This document shows, piece by piece, positions 25,162 through 31,925 of a stretch of 36,405 bases of DNA (the first letter of the stretch is position 1; the number at the start of each line of letters is the position of its first letter). The stretch is from Candidatus Omnitrophota bacterium (GTDB taxonomy: Bacteria > Omnitrophota > Gorgyraeia > Gygaellales > Profunditerraquicolaceae), in contig JAPLLV010000033.1 in NCBI GenBank assembly GCA_026387405.1, positions 1-36,405 of the forward strand, in the 5' to 3' direction. The position numbers and the translations under genes were made by a program. The notes under the pieces are model-generated. The model saw nothing but the letters and a program-made list of their open reading frames with translations, searched no databases and was not told where the DNA came from.

Positions 25162-26057
25162 GGTTCTGGCGGGGTTTTTTCTTTTGGTTCAACGTGCACT
25201 ACGACATCGGTTACTTCCGGGATATTCTTTTTGATCGCCTCTTCAATGGCGTAAGAGATCGCGTGGGCCTTGTTCACATGCATATCCGGAGCCACCTGCA
25301 CGTGTAAATCGATATATATATCATCCGGTCTGCCGCGGGAACGTATCTTGTGGCACGTCCTCACCCCTTTGACCCCCAGGACGATATCGGAAATTCTCTT
25401 GTCATCGAGTATAGCCGCCTCGTCGCAGAGCACCCGCGAGCTCTGGCGGGCTATTTCGAATGCCTCGCGCGCGATAAAAAGCGCGATCATAATAGTCACT
25501 ATTGGGTCGAGCACCGAGGAGGCGCCTAGTTTTATCGCCGCCAGCGTTACGATGACCGATAAAGAGGTGAGTGTGTCGGCCTTGGTGTGCATGGAATCCG
25601 AGACCAGGATATCGCTCTTCAGTTCTCTGCCGCATTTAAGTTCATAACGCATAACCAGGATATTGATCAGCAGGGTAGCGGCCATAACGATAAAGTTTCC
25701 TATATCTATCGTGGGAACCAGGGGTTTAGAGAAGCGCTGGAGACCTTGCTGCACTAATTCAAAAGATACCAGCAGAAGCAGCGCGGCTATGCCTAAAGAA
25801 AAGAAGGTCTCGTATTTCTTGTGGCCATAGGGGTGTTCTTTGTCTTTGGGCTGGTAGGCAAGGAATATTCCGATGAGTCCCACTATATTGGATGTGCCGT
25901 CTGAAAAAGAATGCAGGCCGTCGGCGCTCATGCTTACGCAGTGGCTTAAATTACCGTAGATGAATTTAGCCGCGGCTACTGCCCAGTTAAGCAAGAGGAC
26001 AATAATCAGTACATTTTGGATTCTTTTGTAGTGCGATTTTTCGTTAAGTTCTTCCAT
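25158..26057 (-). CDS. Cation diffusion facilitator (CDF) transporter
   Basis: The 299-residue product has six predicted membrane helices and a cytoplasmic C-terminal domain. Metal-site residues are visible in SADGLHSFSDG (first site), HPYGHKKYE (conserved loop) and DSMHTKADTLTS (second part, HxxxD). The C-terminal ferredoxin-like domain includes DIYIDLHVQVAPDM. Such proteins export Zn, Fe, Mn or Co in exchange for protons; the metal is not predictable here. The first site has Ala-Asp in place of the usual Asp-Ser, which may affect selectivity. Confidence 0.9.
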   Translation of the reverse strand: MEELNEKSHYKRIQNVLIIVLLLNWAVAAAKFIYGNLSHCVSMSADGLHSFSDGTSNIVGLIGIFLAYQPKDKEHPYGHKKYETFFSLGIAALLLLVSFELVQQGLQRFSKPLVPTIDIGNFIVMAATLLINILVMRYELKCGRELKSDILVSDSMHTKADTLTSLSVIVTLAAIKLGASSVLDPIVTIMIALFIAREAFEIARQSSRVLCDEAAILDDKRISDIVLGVKGVRTCHKIRSRGRPDDIYIDLHVQVAPDMHVNKAHAISYAIEEAIKKNIPEVTDVVVHVEPKEKTPPEP

Positions 26058-26199
26058 ACCCCAATTATATAGCGTTTTTAGTAAATTTCAAATTATACTT
26101 TCGCGGCCTAAGCACCATTCCTTTCAGGGTGTGGATAAGTTGTGGCCGCTTGAGTATTCCGCATTAGGAATCTTGGCTTCTTCGTGTTTCATTTAGCTG

Positions 26200-26228
26200 T
26201 TGAGTTGCTTGAGGTTATGTGTTAATAT
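26200..26228 (+). promoter_or_regulatory. Promoter of PIG-L deacetylase gene
   Basis: TTGAGT (26200-26205), a 17-base spacer and TAATAT (26223-26228) lie directly before ATG 26239. The transcript would start within a few bases of the ATG and no ribosome site is seen, so a leaderless mRNA is likely. Confidence 0.5.
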
Positions 26229-26238
26229 ACCCCTACCT

Positions 26239-27645
26239 ATGATAAGAAAAGTAGTGTTTGTTATGGTATTTCTTGCCCTAAGCGGCAGCTTGGTGTTTGC
26301 CGCGCAAGGCGCTGGGAGCAAATCATCGGATCTGGCTAGAGTGGAGCCTTTCACGAACAATGACCGCGTGCTCATCCTTGCGCCCCATCCGGATGACGAG
26401 GCCATTGGCTGTGCCGGTGTGATCCAGCAGGCCTTGGCCGCCGGGGCAAAGGTGAGGATAACATATCTGACCAACGGCGACCACAACCAGATCGCCTTTA
26501 TCGTCTATGAAAAAAGGCTTACCCTGCGTAAGGGTGAGTTCATATATATGGGGGAAGTGAGGAGGAAAGAGGCGATAAAGGCCATGTCTCTATTAGGGTT
26601 ACAGGAGAAGGACCTTGTTTTCCTCGGTTACCCGGATTTCGGCACCTTCACTATCTTTAACCAGTTCTGGCAGGCCCAAAAGTCCTTTCGCAGTTTTCTT
26701 ACCCGGATATCGGCGGTTCCATATAAAGAGGATTTATCATTCCAGGCGCCATATGTGGGGGAGAGTGTGCTTAAGGATATGGAAAAGGTTATATCGGATT
26801 TCCGGCCGAACAAGATCTTTGTCTCTCATCCCGCGGACACCAATGTGGACCATAGGGCCTTGTATCTTTTTATGCAGATCGCCCTGCAAGATTTAAGCAA
26901 GGATATCCCCGCGCCAAAAATCTATCCCTATCTTATTCATTGCCTGGGCTGGCCCAGGCCGCGTAATTATCATCCGGAATTACGCCTGGCGCCTCCGCAA
27001 AAGTTTCAAGATAACCAGATCCAGTGGAGTGAATTCTTGTTGACCCCCGGACAGCTGGAGAGGAAACATCAGGCTATCCTTTGCTACAGAAGCCAGACGC
27101 AATCAAGCGGATTTTACCTATTCTCTTTTGCCCGAGAGAATGAATTGTTCGGCGATTACGCCGGCATTGAACTAATCGGGCAGGGTCCGCCGGAGCAGAA
27201 ATCCACTGTATTTTCCGGTTTCTCGAAAATGTTCGCGGATACTCATCAAACAGAAGAGGAGAATGTTGAACAGATACCGGAAGGGGATGGGGTGGTCAGC
27301 TACGCGCTGGCGGGTAATGTTTTATTGATACGCGTCGAGAAGACCAAAGAGCCTGTGCATAGATTCAGTATTACCCTGTTCTTATTTGGGCAGAGCTCAA
27401 AAATCCCTTTTGCCCGGATGCCCAAAATCCGCATCCTCGCCAATGAGCATTCTCTTAAGTTATTTGACGGCAAAAAAATCATCAAGCCGGAGGGCGTATC
27501 CATAGAATCAGACGCCGATGAAATTACTCTTAAAGTCCCGCTTTCCATACTGGGTGGCCCGGAATTCATCCTTACTTCCATGCGTACCTATGGCGGGGTA
27601 CTTCCTATGAATACTATAGGTTTCAGAAGGATTATGGTAAAATAG
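26239..27645 (+). CDS. Exported PIG-L (LmbE-like) deacetylase
   Basis: The roughly 468-residue product has a signal peptide (VVFVMVFLALSGSLVFAAQ) and a PIG-L domain with the zinc-binding motif LAPHPDDEAIGC (about 50-61) and the later HPADTNVDHRAL. Enzymes of this family remove N-acetyl groups from sugars such as GlcNAc derivatives. A C-terminal part of about 170 residues is beta-rich and not recognised. Export suggests action on a cell-wall or surface glycan. ATG 26239 is chosen because it gives the signal peptide and because the -10 box ends at 26228. Confidence 0.85.
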   Translation: MIRKVVFVMVFLALSGSLVFAAQGAGSKSSDLARVEPFTNNDRVLILAPHPDDEAIGCAGVIQQALAAGAKVRITYLTNGDHNQIAFIVYEKRLTLRKGEFIYMGEVRRKEAIKAMSLLGLQEKDLVFLGYPDFGTFTIFNQFWQAQKSFRSFLTRISAVPYKEDLSFQAPYVGESVLKDMEKVISDFRPNKIFVSHPADTNVDHRALYLFMQIALQDLSKDIPAPKIYPYLIHCLGWPRPRNYHPELRLAPPQKFQDNQIQWSEFLLTPGQLERKHQAILCYRSQTQSSGFYLFSFARENELFGDYAGIELIGQGPPEQKSTVFSGFSKMFADTHQTEEENVEQIPEGDGVVSYALAGNVLLIRVEKTKEPVHRFSITLFLFGQSSKIPFARMPKIRILANEHSLKLFDGKKIIKPEGVSIESDADEITLKVPLSILGGPEFILTSMRTYGGVLPMNTIGFRRIMVK

Positions 27646-27750
27646 GCACCCCGCGCTAATAAGGCGCCTGGCCCAGATAGGATTTGGGCCAGCGTTCACC
27701 TCGTGGTGAAAATTTGCGCGGGTATGCCCTTTCTGGGCAAGGGGGTGCAT
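27646..27750 (+). ncRNA. Multi-branched structured leader before adenosine-specific kinase gene
   Basis: CCCGCGC (27650-27656) pairs with GCGCGGG (27716-27722) to enclose two arms: CTGGCCCA/TGGGCCAG (27668-27675, 27685-27692) and CACC-TCGT-GGTG (27697-27708). Downstream, CCCTT (27727-27731) can pair with AAGGG (27739-27743), which holds the ribosome site AAGGGGG of the ATG at 27751. Alternatively GCCC/GGGC forms (27726-27738), or GCACCCC at 27646 pairs with the GGGGGTGC at 27741-27748. Competing pairings around the ribosome site suggest translational control. I cannot match it to a known riboswitch. Confidence 0.6.
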
Positions 27751-28236
27751 ATGCTGGAATTCAAAGCCGTGAAGGTTAAAAAACCGGATGAGTTGAACCT
27801 GATCCTGGGGCAGAGTCATTTTATCAAGACCGTTGAAGATATATATGAGGTACTGGCGGGTAGCGCGCCGGGGATAAAGTTCGGCCTGGCATTTGTTGAG
27901 TCTTCGGGCGCCTGCCTTATAAGGAATGAAGGAAACGATCCCGATCTAAAGAAGCTGGCCTGTGAAAATGCCCTGCAAATCGGAGCCGGCCACAGTTTTA
28001 TCATCTTTATGAACAATGCCTTTCCGATAAATGTCTTGAATGCGCTTAAGGCTGTTCCTGAAGTCTGTTCTATTTATTGCGCCACTGCCAATCCCGTGGA
28101 GGTTATTGTGGCAGAGACCGAGGCCGGCAGGGGCATAATGGGGGTTATTGACGGGGCCAAGCCTAAGGGGGTTGAGGATCAGGATGGCGTGGCCTGGCGA
28201 AAGGGTTTATTGCGTAAGATAGGCTATAAGCTATAA
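27751..28236 (+). CDS. Adenosine-specific kinase family protein
   Basis: This 161-residue protein matches the small archaeal/bacterial family called adenosine-specific kinase (Pfam Adenosine_kin): FKAVKVKKPDELNLILGQSHFIKTVEDIYE, SPGIKFGLAF-type AAPGIKFG (here SAPGIKFGLAFVESSG), HSFIIFMNNAFPINVLNALK, and the end GRGIMGVIDG. The real catalytic activity of the family is weakly characterised. ATG 27751 has AAGGGGG five bases before it; the frame extends upstream but that part is structured leader. The last codons lie in two GCTATAA heptamers (28223-28236). Confidence 0.82.
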   Translation: MLEFKAVKVKKPDELNLILGQSHFIKTVEDIYEVLAGSAPGIKFGLAFVESSGACLIRNEGNDPDLKKLACENALQIGAGHSFIIFMNNAFPINVLNALKAVPEVCSIYCATANPVEVIVAETEAGRGIMGVIDGAKPKGVEDQDGVAWRKGLLRKIGYKL

Positions 28237-28257
28237 GTTGGAGCTGTTAATTTTTAC

Positions 28258-28285
28258 TTGCAAATATCCCGGTTTTTGTTATAAT
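28258..28285 (+). promoter_or_regulatory. Promoter of LpxL-like gene
   Basis: TTGCAA (28258-28263), a 16-base spacer and TATAAT (28280-28285) precede ATG 28317 by about 30 bases. Confidence 0.6.
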
Positions 28286-28316
28286 TCTTCTACTCATTGC
28301 GCCTTTGCAGGAGACC

Positions 28317-29228
28317 ATGGATTTTAAAAAAGCCCGTAAGGGTTTCGCGTATTTTATCGGTTGGGCGGCGTTAAGGGCGTGTTCTTTGACAGTTTCGCTT
28401 ATTCCGGCAGGCCGGCTCTACGGTTTTGCCAAAGGGATCGCCTCGTTAGGGTATATTTTTGCCCGTAAACAGCGCAAGATAGCCTTGCAAAGTCTGTCCA
28501 TCGCCTTTGGGGATGAGAAATCTCCAAGCCAGATACGCCGGATAGCCAGAGATTCTTTTATATCTATGGCCAAGTCAGCGGTAGAGATACTTTATCTCTT
28601 GGATAAACCCGAAATCCTTAAGAGGCGCATTGTTCTATGCGGAAAAGAAAATCTGGACGCGGCCTTAGCCAAGAATAAGGGCGTGATCCTGGTAAGCGCG
28701 CACTTTGGGAATTTTCCCCTGCTTCTGGGCCGCTTGAGCGTTGAAGGATACAAGGCAGCCGGGATAATGCGGCCGATGAAGGATAAGAGGACAGAAGAGT
28801 TCTTCCGCGGGAAGCGAAACAGGTTAAATATTCAGACTATCTATAGCCAGCCGCGTAACGCCTGCGTTGAAGCGACGATACACATGCTCAGACAGAATAG
28901 CGCGGTCTTCATACCTATAGACCAGAATTTCGGTACCTCCGGAGTTTTTGTAAATTTTTTCGGCACACAGGCCGCTACCGCCACAGGCCCGGTGGTGCTG
29001 GCGCAGCGCACCGGTGCGGCGATAGTGCCGTGTTTTATCGTCAGGGAAACAGACAACTCGCATAAAATTATTTTCGAGCCGGAATTAACATTGGAGCAAG
29101 GTTCTACCTCTGGAGAGACTATCCGTATCAATATCCAGAACCTCACCCGGATCATTGAGTCATATATACGTAGGTATCCTGCGGAGTGGGGCTGGATTCA
29201 TCGTAGATGGAAAGCAAAGCCAAACTAA
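28317..29228 (+). CDS. LpxL/HtrB-family lysophospholipid or lipid A acyltransferase
   Basis: The 303-residue product has an N-terminal membrane helix and the LpxL-type acyltransferase domain: VSAHFGNFPLLLGRL (about 128), AAGIMRPMKDKR, VFIPIDQNFGTSGVFVNFFG, TGAAIVPCFIVRE and the C-terminal PAEWGWIHRRWK. Such enzymes add secondary acyl chains to lipid A. The usual catalytic HX4(D/E) reads HFGNFP here, so Pro stands in the acid position. An AGGAG site precedes ATG 28317. The family is secure; the exact acceptor is not. Confidence 0.85.
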   Translation: MDFKKARKGFAYFIGWAALRACSLTVSLIPAGRLYGFAKGIASLGYIFARKQRKIALQSLSIAFGDEKSPSQIRRIARDSFISMAKSAVEILYLLDKPEILKRRIVLCGKENLDAALAKNKGVILVSAHFGNFPLLLGRLSVEGYKAAGIMRPMKDKRTEEFFRGKRNRLNIQTIYSQPRNACVEATIHMLRQNSAVFIPIDQNFGTSGVFVNFFGTQAATATGPVVLAQRTGAAIVPCFIVRETDNSHKIIFEPELTLEQGSTSGETIRINIQNLTRIIESYIRRYPAEWGWIHRRWKAKPN

Positions 29229-29240
29229 GGGAGGTGAAAC

Positions 29241-29456
29241 ATGGCAGAAGAGGTAAAACAAGAGGAAAAGAAATGCTGTGATGTGAAAAAGACGATGTCT
29301 ACTATTCTTAAGGTGCTTCTGGGCCTTGTGTTTTTAGCCTTGGGCGTCCTGGCCATTATCAGATGGTGGGGAGACCTTTTAACCCTCATCAAAGGAGGCA
29401 TTGGCCTGTTCTTGCTTTTAGCGGGCGTAATCACCCTGGCGATAGCCAAAGAATAA
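29241..29456 (+). CDS. Small two-helix membrane protein
   Basis: This 71-residue protein has a charged N-terminus with a Cys pair (EEKKCCDVKK) followed by two hydrophobic helices (LLGLVFLALGVLAII and GGIGLFLLLAGVITLAI) joined by a Trp-rich turn. A strong AGGGAGGTG site precedes the ATG, 12 bases after the acyltransferase stop. No family is recognised. A strong terminator follows. Confidence 0.7.
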   Translation: MAEEVKQEEKKCCDVKKTMSTILKVLLGLVFLALGVLAIIRWWGDLLTLIKGGIGLFLLLAGVITLAIAKE

Positions 29457-29481
29457 GGGGTTATTGACACGCGACAAAAAT

Positions 29482-29537
29482 AAGGGTTAATAGGGCCGCT
29501 TGGCCGGTTAACTTTCAAGCGCCTATTAACCCTTTTT
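29482..29537 (+). terminator. Rho-independent terminator
   Basis: AAGGGTTAATAGG (29482-29494) pairs perfectly with CCTATTAACCCTT (29522-29534), with an inner CGCTTG/CAAGCG extension, followed by a short T run. It closes the LpxL-like unit. Confidence 0.85.
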
Positions 29538-29559
29538 CATCTTCCCAGTCTTTATACAT

Positions 29560-29588
29560 TTGACAAAACAGGTTGTTTATGTTAAAGT
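29560..29588 (+). promoter_or_regulatory. Promoter of 29628 gene
   Basis: TTGACA (29560-29565), a 17-base spacer and TAAAGT (29583-29588), identical in both boxes to the bamD promoter. The leader is about 33 bases and carries AGGAGG. Confidence 0.7.
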
Positions 29589-29627
29589 GCCGGTATAGAA
29601 ATTTAATAATAAAACAGGAGGTGCTCG

Positions 29628-30137
29628 ATGGGGAAGAAAGTTACTTTCATTTCGATAGGCCTGATCTGTCTATTGTTTGCATATACGGGTGGAGGCTTTG
29701 CCCAGGAACAGCCTGCCTCCGCACAGACCCCTAAAGCTGAAGAAGGGGCAGTGGAGTCCGATATCTTATGGCTCTGGGGAGAAGTGTCTTCGATAGATTC
29801 GCAGAATAAGAATTTGCTCGTGAAATACTTTGACTATGAGACCGATCAGGAAAAGGAAATGACGGTGGCAGTGGATAATAAGACGATACTCGATAACATA
29901 AAATCATTTGATGAGATAAAGCCTCAAGATACGGTCAGCATTGATTATATTGTTTCCCCTGACGGCAAGAGCATCGCCAAGAATATCAGCATAGAGAAAC
30001 CTGAAATTGCGCCTGAGCCGCAAGCCGCCCCGCCGCAAACGAGTACTCCTCAAGTTCAGCCTAGCTCATCCGCGCAGGAAAACGCAACTTCTAGTGAGCC
30101 GCCAGCAGCGCCTACGGCTACCGAAAATAATAATTAG
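29628..30137 (+). CDS. Exported small beta-domain protein with Pro/Ala/Ser-rich tail
   Basis: The 169-residue product has a signal peptide (about 1-25, ending GGFAQ) and a compact domain at about 40-125 (WGEVSSIDSQNKNLLVKYFDY, DTVSIDYIVSPDGKSIAKNI) that looks like a small OB-like or DUF5666-type fold. A low-complexity tail rich in Pro, Ala, Gln and Ser ends the protein. A periplasmic or surface role is likely; no specific function is recognised. An AGGAGG site precedes the ATG. Confidence 0.7.
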   Translation: MGKKVTFISIGLICLLFAYTGGGFAQEQPASAQTPKAEEGAVESDILWLWGEVSSIDSQNKNLLVKYFDYETDQEKEMTVAVDNKTILDNIKSFDEIKPQDTVSIDYIVSPDGKSIAKNISIEKPEIAPEPQAAPPQTSTPQVQPSSSAQENATSSEPPAAPTATENNN

Positions 30138-30169
30138 TCGTTAAGGGATAGCATCGTATCCTTGGGATA

Positions 30170-30285
30170 TTTGTCCCGGGGTTAGGAAAGTATAAATACT
30201 TTCCTATACCCATACCTACCCTGTCCTGCCAGGATACCAAGCCAGGGCAGGCTGCGAAAGTCGCCTGCCTGCCGGCAGGCAGGCT
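30170..30285. repeat. Cluster of palindromes between 29628 and 30332 genes
   Basis: TAGGAAAGTAT pairs with ATACTTTCCTA around 30183-30207. A CCTG-rich inverted pair follows, then a perfect 20-bp palindrome built from CCTGCCTGCC and its complement (about 30265-30285). No gene is seen here. These look like short repeat elements, one of which may terminate transcription. Confidence 0.55.
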
Positions 30286-30331
30286 TAAAGTTATGCCGAA
30301 GGCAATTTTCTTGAATTTTGGCAATGCGCAA

Positions 30332-30991
30332 ATGGATAGAGCAAGACGGTATTCTATCTTTGCGGTCGCGTGTTTCTTAACAATGGTTTTTCAGGGGTGT
30401 GCGTTCTTACGCCCCTCAGCCCATAATAGGGGCGTGGTTTACTCCGGGCCCAAGGCCAGGGTAGTAGTTGCGGATTTTGCGGTTATGGCCCCTAAGGCAG
30501 GTCCAGACATAGGTCTGGGGCTCAGGGAAATGTTTTTGACCGCCCTCACCGCCAGTAATCATTTTATAATAACAAGGCAGGTGGGGTCCCAGAAGGTAAA
30601 ATCGCCCCCGGAGGATTTGACTATAAGTGTCGTAGTCGCAGATTTTGAGCCTCAGGTTTCCGGAGGCAGCGCAGGGACAGGGGGAGGCGGGGGCGTCAAC
30701 AGCGGCGCCTTGGGAGGATTATTGGGCGCGACCCTGAACAAGGCCCACATTGCCCTGGATATCCGCGTGACGGACGCGGTTACCTCGGAGATCGTAGCGG
30801 CAGGCAAGGTCCAGGGGCAGGCAACGGATATATCCGGGGCGGTTATGGCCGGTTCTTCGTCGAGCTGGGCATTGGGCAGTAATCTTTTTGCCTATGCCAA
30901 TACACCGATGGAAAAGGCTATTCGTATCTCTATTTTTGAGGCAGTGCGCTATATAACGGGGAGTATCCCGGAGAAATACAATAAATATTAG
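30332..30991 (+). CDS. CsgG-like outer-membrane lipoprotein
   Basis: This protein of about 219 residues has a lipoprotein signal (IFAVACFLTMVFQGC) and a domain with ARVVVADFAVMAPKAGPDIGLGLREMFLTAL followed by FIITRQVG, characteristic of CsgG/HfaB-type proteins that form secretion channels or curli-like anchors. A Gly-rich loop lies near 120. A C-terminal helix (KAIRISIFEAVRYI) matches the family. ATG 30332 gives a standard lipoprotein signal; ATG 30293 would add 13 residues. It stands alone here without csgE or csgF. Confidence 0.65.
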   Translation: MDRARRYSIFAVACFLTMVFQGCAFLRPSAHNRGVVYSGPKARVVVADFAVMAPKAGPDIGLGLREMFLTALTASNHFIITRQVGSQKVKSPPEDLTISVVVADFEPQVSGGSAGTGGGGGVNSGALGGLLGATLNKAHIALDIRVTDAVTSEIVAAGKVQGQATDISGAVMAGSSSSWALGSNLFAYANTPMEKAIRISIFEAVRYITGSIPEKYNKY

Positions 30992-31003
30992 AAAGGGAGA
31001 GCT

Positions 31004-31084
31004 ATGGGGAAACGTAAACGTAGGGGCAAGCTTAATTGGCGTTCAAAGCGGGCGAATAAAGGCAGAAAACCCTGTTTAGGGTAA
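31004..31084 (+). CDS. 26-residue highly basic protein
   Basis: ATG 31004 sits 7 bases after an AAAGGGAGAG ribosome site and opens 26 codons, beginning MGKRKRRGKLNWRSKRA and ending KPCLG before TAA. About half of the residues are Lys or Arg. It ends 4 bases before the nfnA start, so translation could be coupled. The composition resembles small nucleic-acid-binding or ribosome-associated peptides. No family is recognised; conservation would decide. Confidence 0.5.
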   Translation: MGKRKRRGKLNWRSKRANKGRKPCLG

Positions 31085-31088
31085 TTGC

Positions 31089-31925
31089 ATGAAGATATTA
31101 AGCAAAGAGGTTATATCCGAGGCCAAAGGGGTAAGGATTATGCGTATAAAGATCTCCGCGCCGCAAATCGCCGCTAAGGTAAAGCCGGGCCAGTTTGTGG
31201 TATTGATGGTAGGCGCTTCGGGTGAGAGGATCCCCTTGACCGTGGTGGACAGGGATGACGAAGGTATCACCCTGATCTTTCAGGAAGCCGGTTTAACCAG
31301 CAGGCTCCTGGGAAAAGTAGAAATAGGGGATGTTTTATACGCCTTGGCCGGGCCATTAGGCCATCCTACAGAGATAGCTGATTTCGGAAAGACCATTCTG
31401 GTCGGCGGGGGAGTGGGCATTGCCGAGATTTATCCTGTGGCCAGGGCCTGTAAAGAAAAAGGCAATCATCTTACCGTGATAATCGGGGCCAGGGCCAAAG
31501 ACCTTTTGATCCTGGAGAAGGAATTAAAGGCCCTATCCGATGAATTTTTTGTTGCCACTGATGACGGCTCTTACGGTAAAAAAGGCTTTACTACCGATAT
31601 ATTACAGGATTTACTTAACCAGCAACCAACGACTAACGACCAACGACTGGTCTATGCCGTAGGCCCTTTACCCATGATGAAGAGGGTTGCTGCGGTGACT
31701 AGGCCCTTTGGCATCAAAACGATAGTCTCATTAAATGCCCTGATGGTAGATGCTACCGGCATGTGCGGTTGTTGCCGTGTAACCGTGGCCGGTAAGACCA
31801 GATTCAGCTGTATAGACGGCCCTGAATTTGACGCCCACCTTGTGGATTTTGATGAGCTCGTCAAAAGAAACCGTATCTATGAAGACAAAGAAAAACACAT
31901 CTGTAACCTGCATAACTTATCCTAA
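31089..31925 (+). CDS. nfnA: NfnA/SudB-type FAD, NAD and 2Fe-2S subunit
   Basis: The 278-residue product is a ferredoxin-reductase-like protein: a FAD-binding barrel (about 1-95, GERIPLTVVD), a NAD(P)-binding domain (ILVGGGVGIAEIYPVARA) and a C-terminal 2Fe-2S cluster region with Cys residues in MCGCCRVTV and FSCIDGPEFD. With the following gene it fits NfnAB (electron-bifurcating ferredoxin:NADP oxidoreductase) or SudBA. A GTCGTTR heptamer array (31618-31651) adds QQPTTNDQRL to the NAD domain. It overlaps nfnB by 47 bases. Confidence 0.82.
   Translation: MKILSKEVISEAKGVRIMRIKISAPQIAAKVKPGQFVVLMVGASGERIPLTVVDRDDEGITLIFQEAGLTSRLLGKVEIGDVLYALAGPLGHPTEIADFGKTILVGGGVGIAEIYPVARACKEKGNHLTVIIGARAKDLLILEKELKALSDEFFVATDDGSYGKKGFTTDILQDLLNQQPTTNDQRLVYAVGPLPMMKRVAAVTRPFGIKTIVSLNALMVDATGMCGCCRVTVAGKTRFSCIDGPEFDAHLVDFDELVKRNRIYEDKEKHICNLHNLS
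31618..31651 (-). repeat. Heptamer array E in nfnA
   Basis: Minus-strand units are GTCGTTG, GTCGTTA, GTCGTTG, GTTGCTG, the same family as the four arrays in lnt 7.6 kb or more away. The coding strand reads QQPTTNDQRLV. Confidence 0.85.

Noticed and set aside
27646-27750. tRNA or tRNA-like cloverleaf
   Set aside because: The branched shape suggested it, but there is no anticodon arm of proper size, no T-loop consensus and no CCA end.
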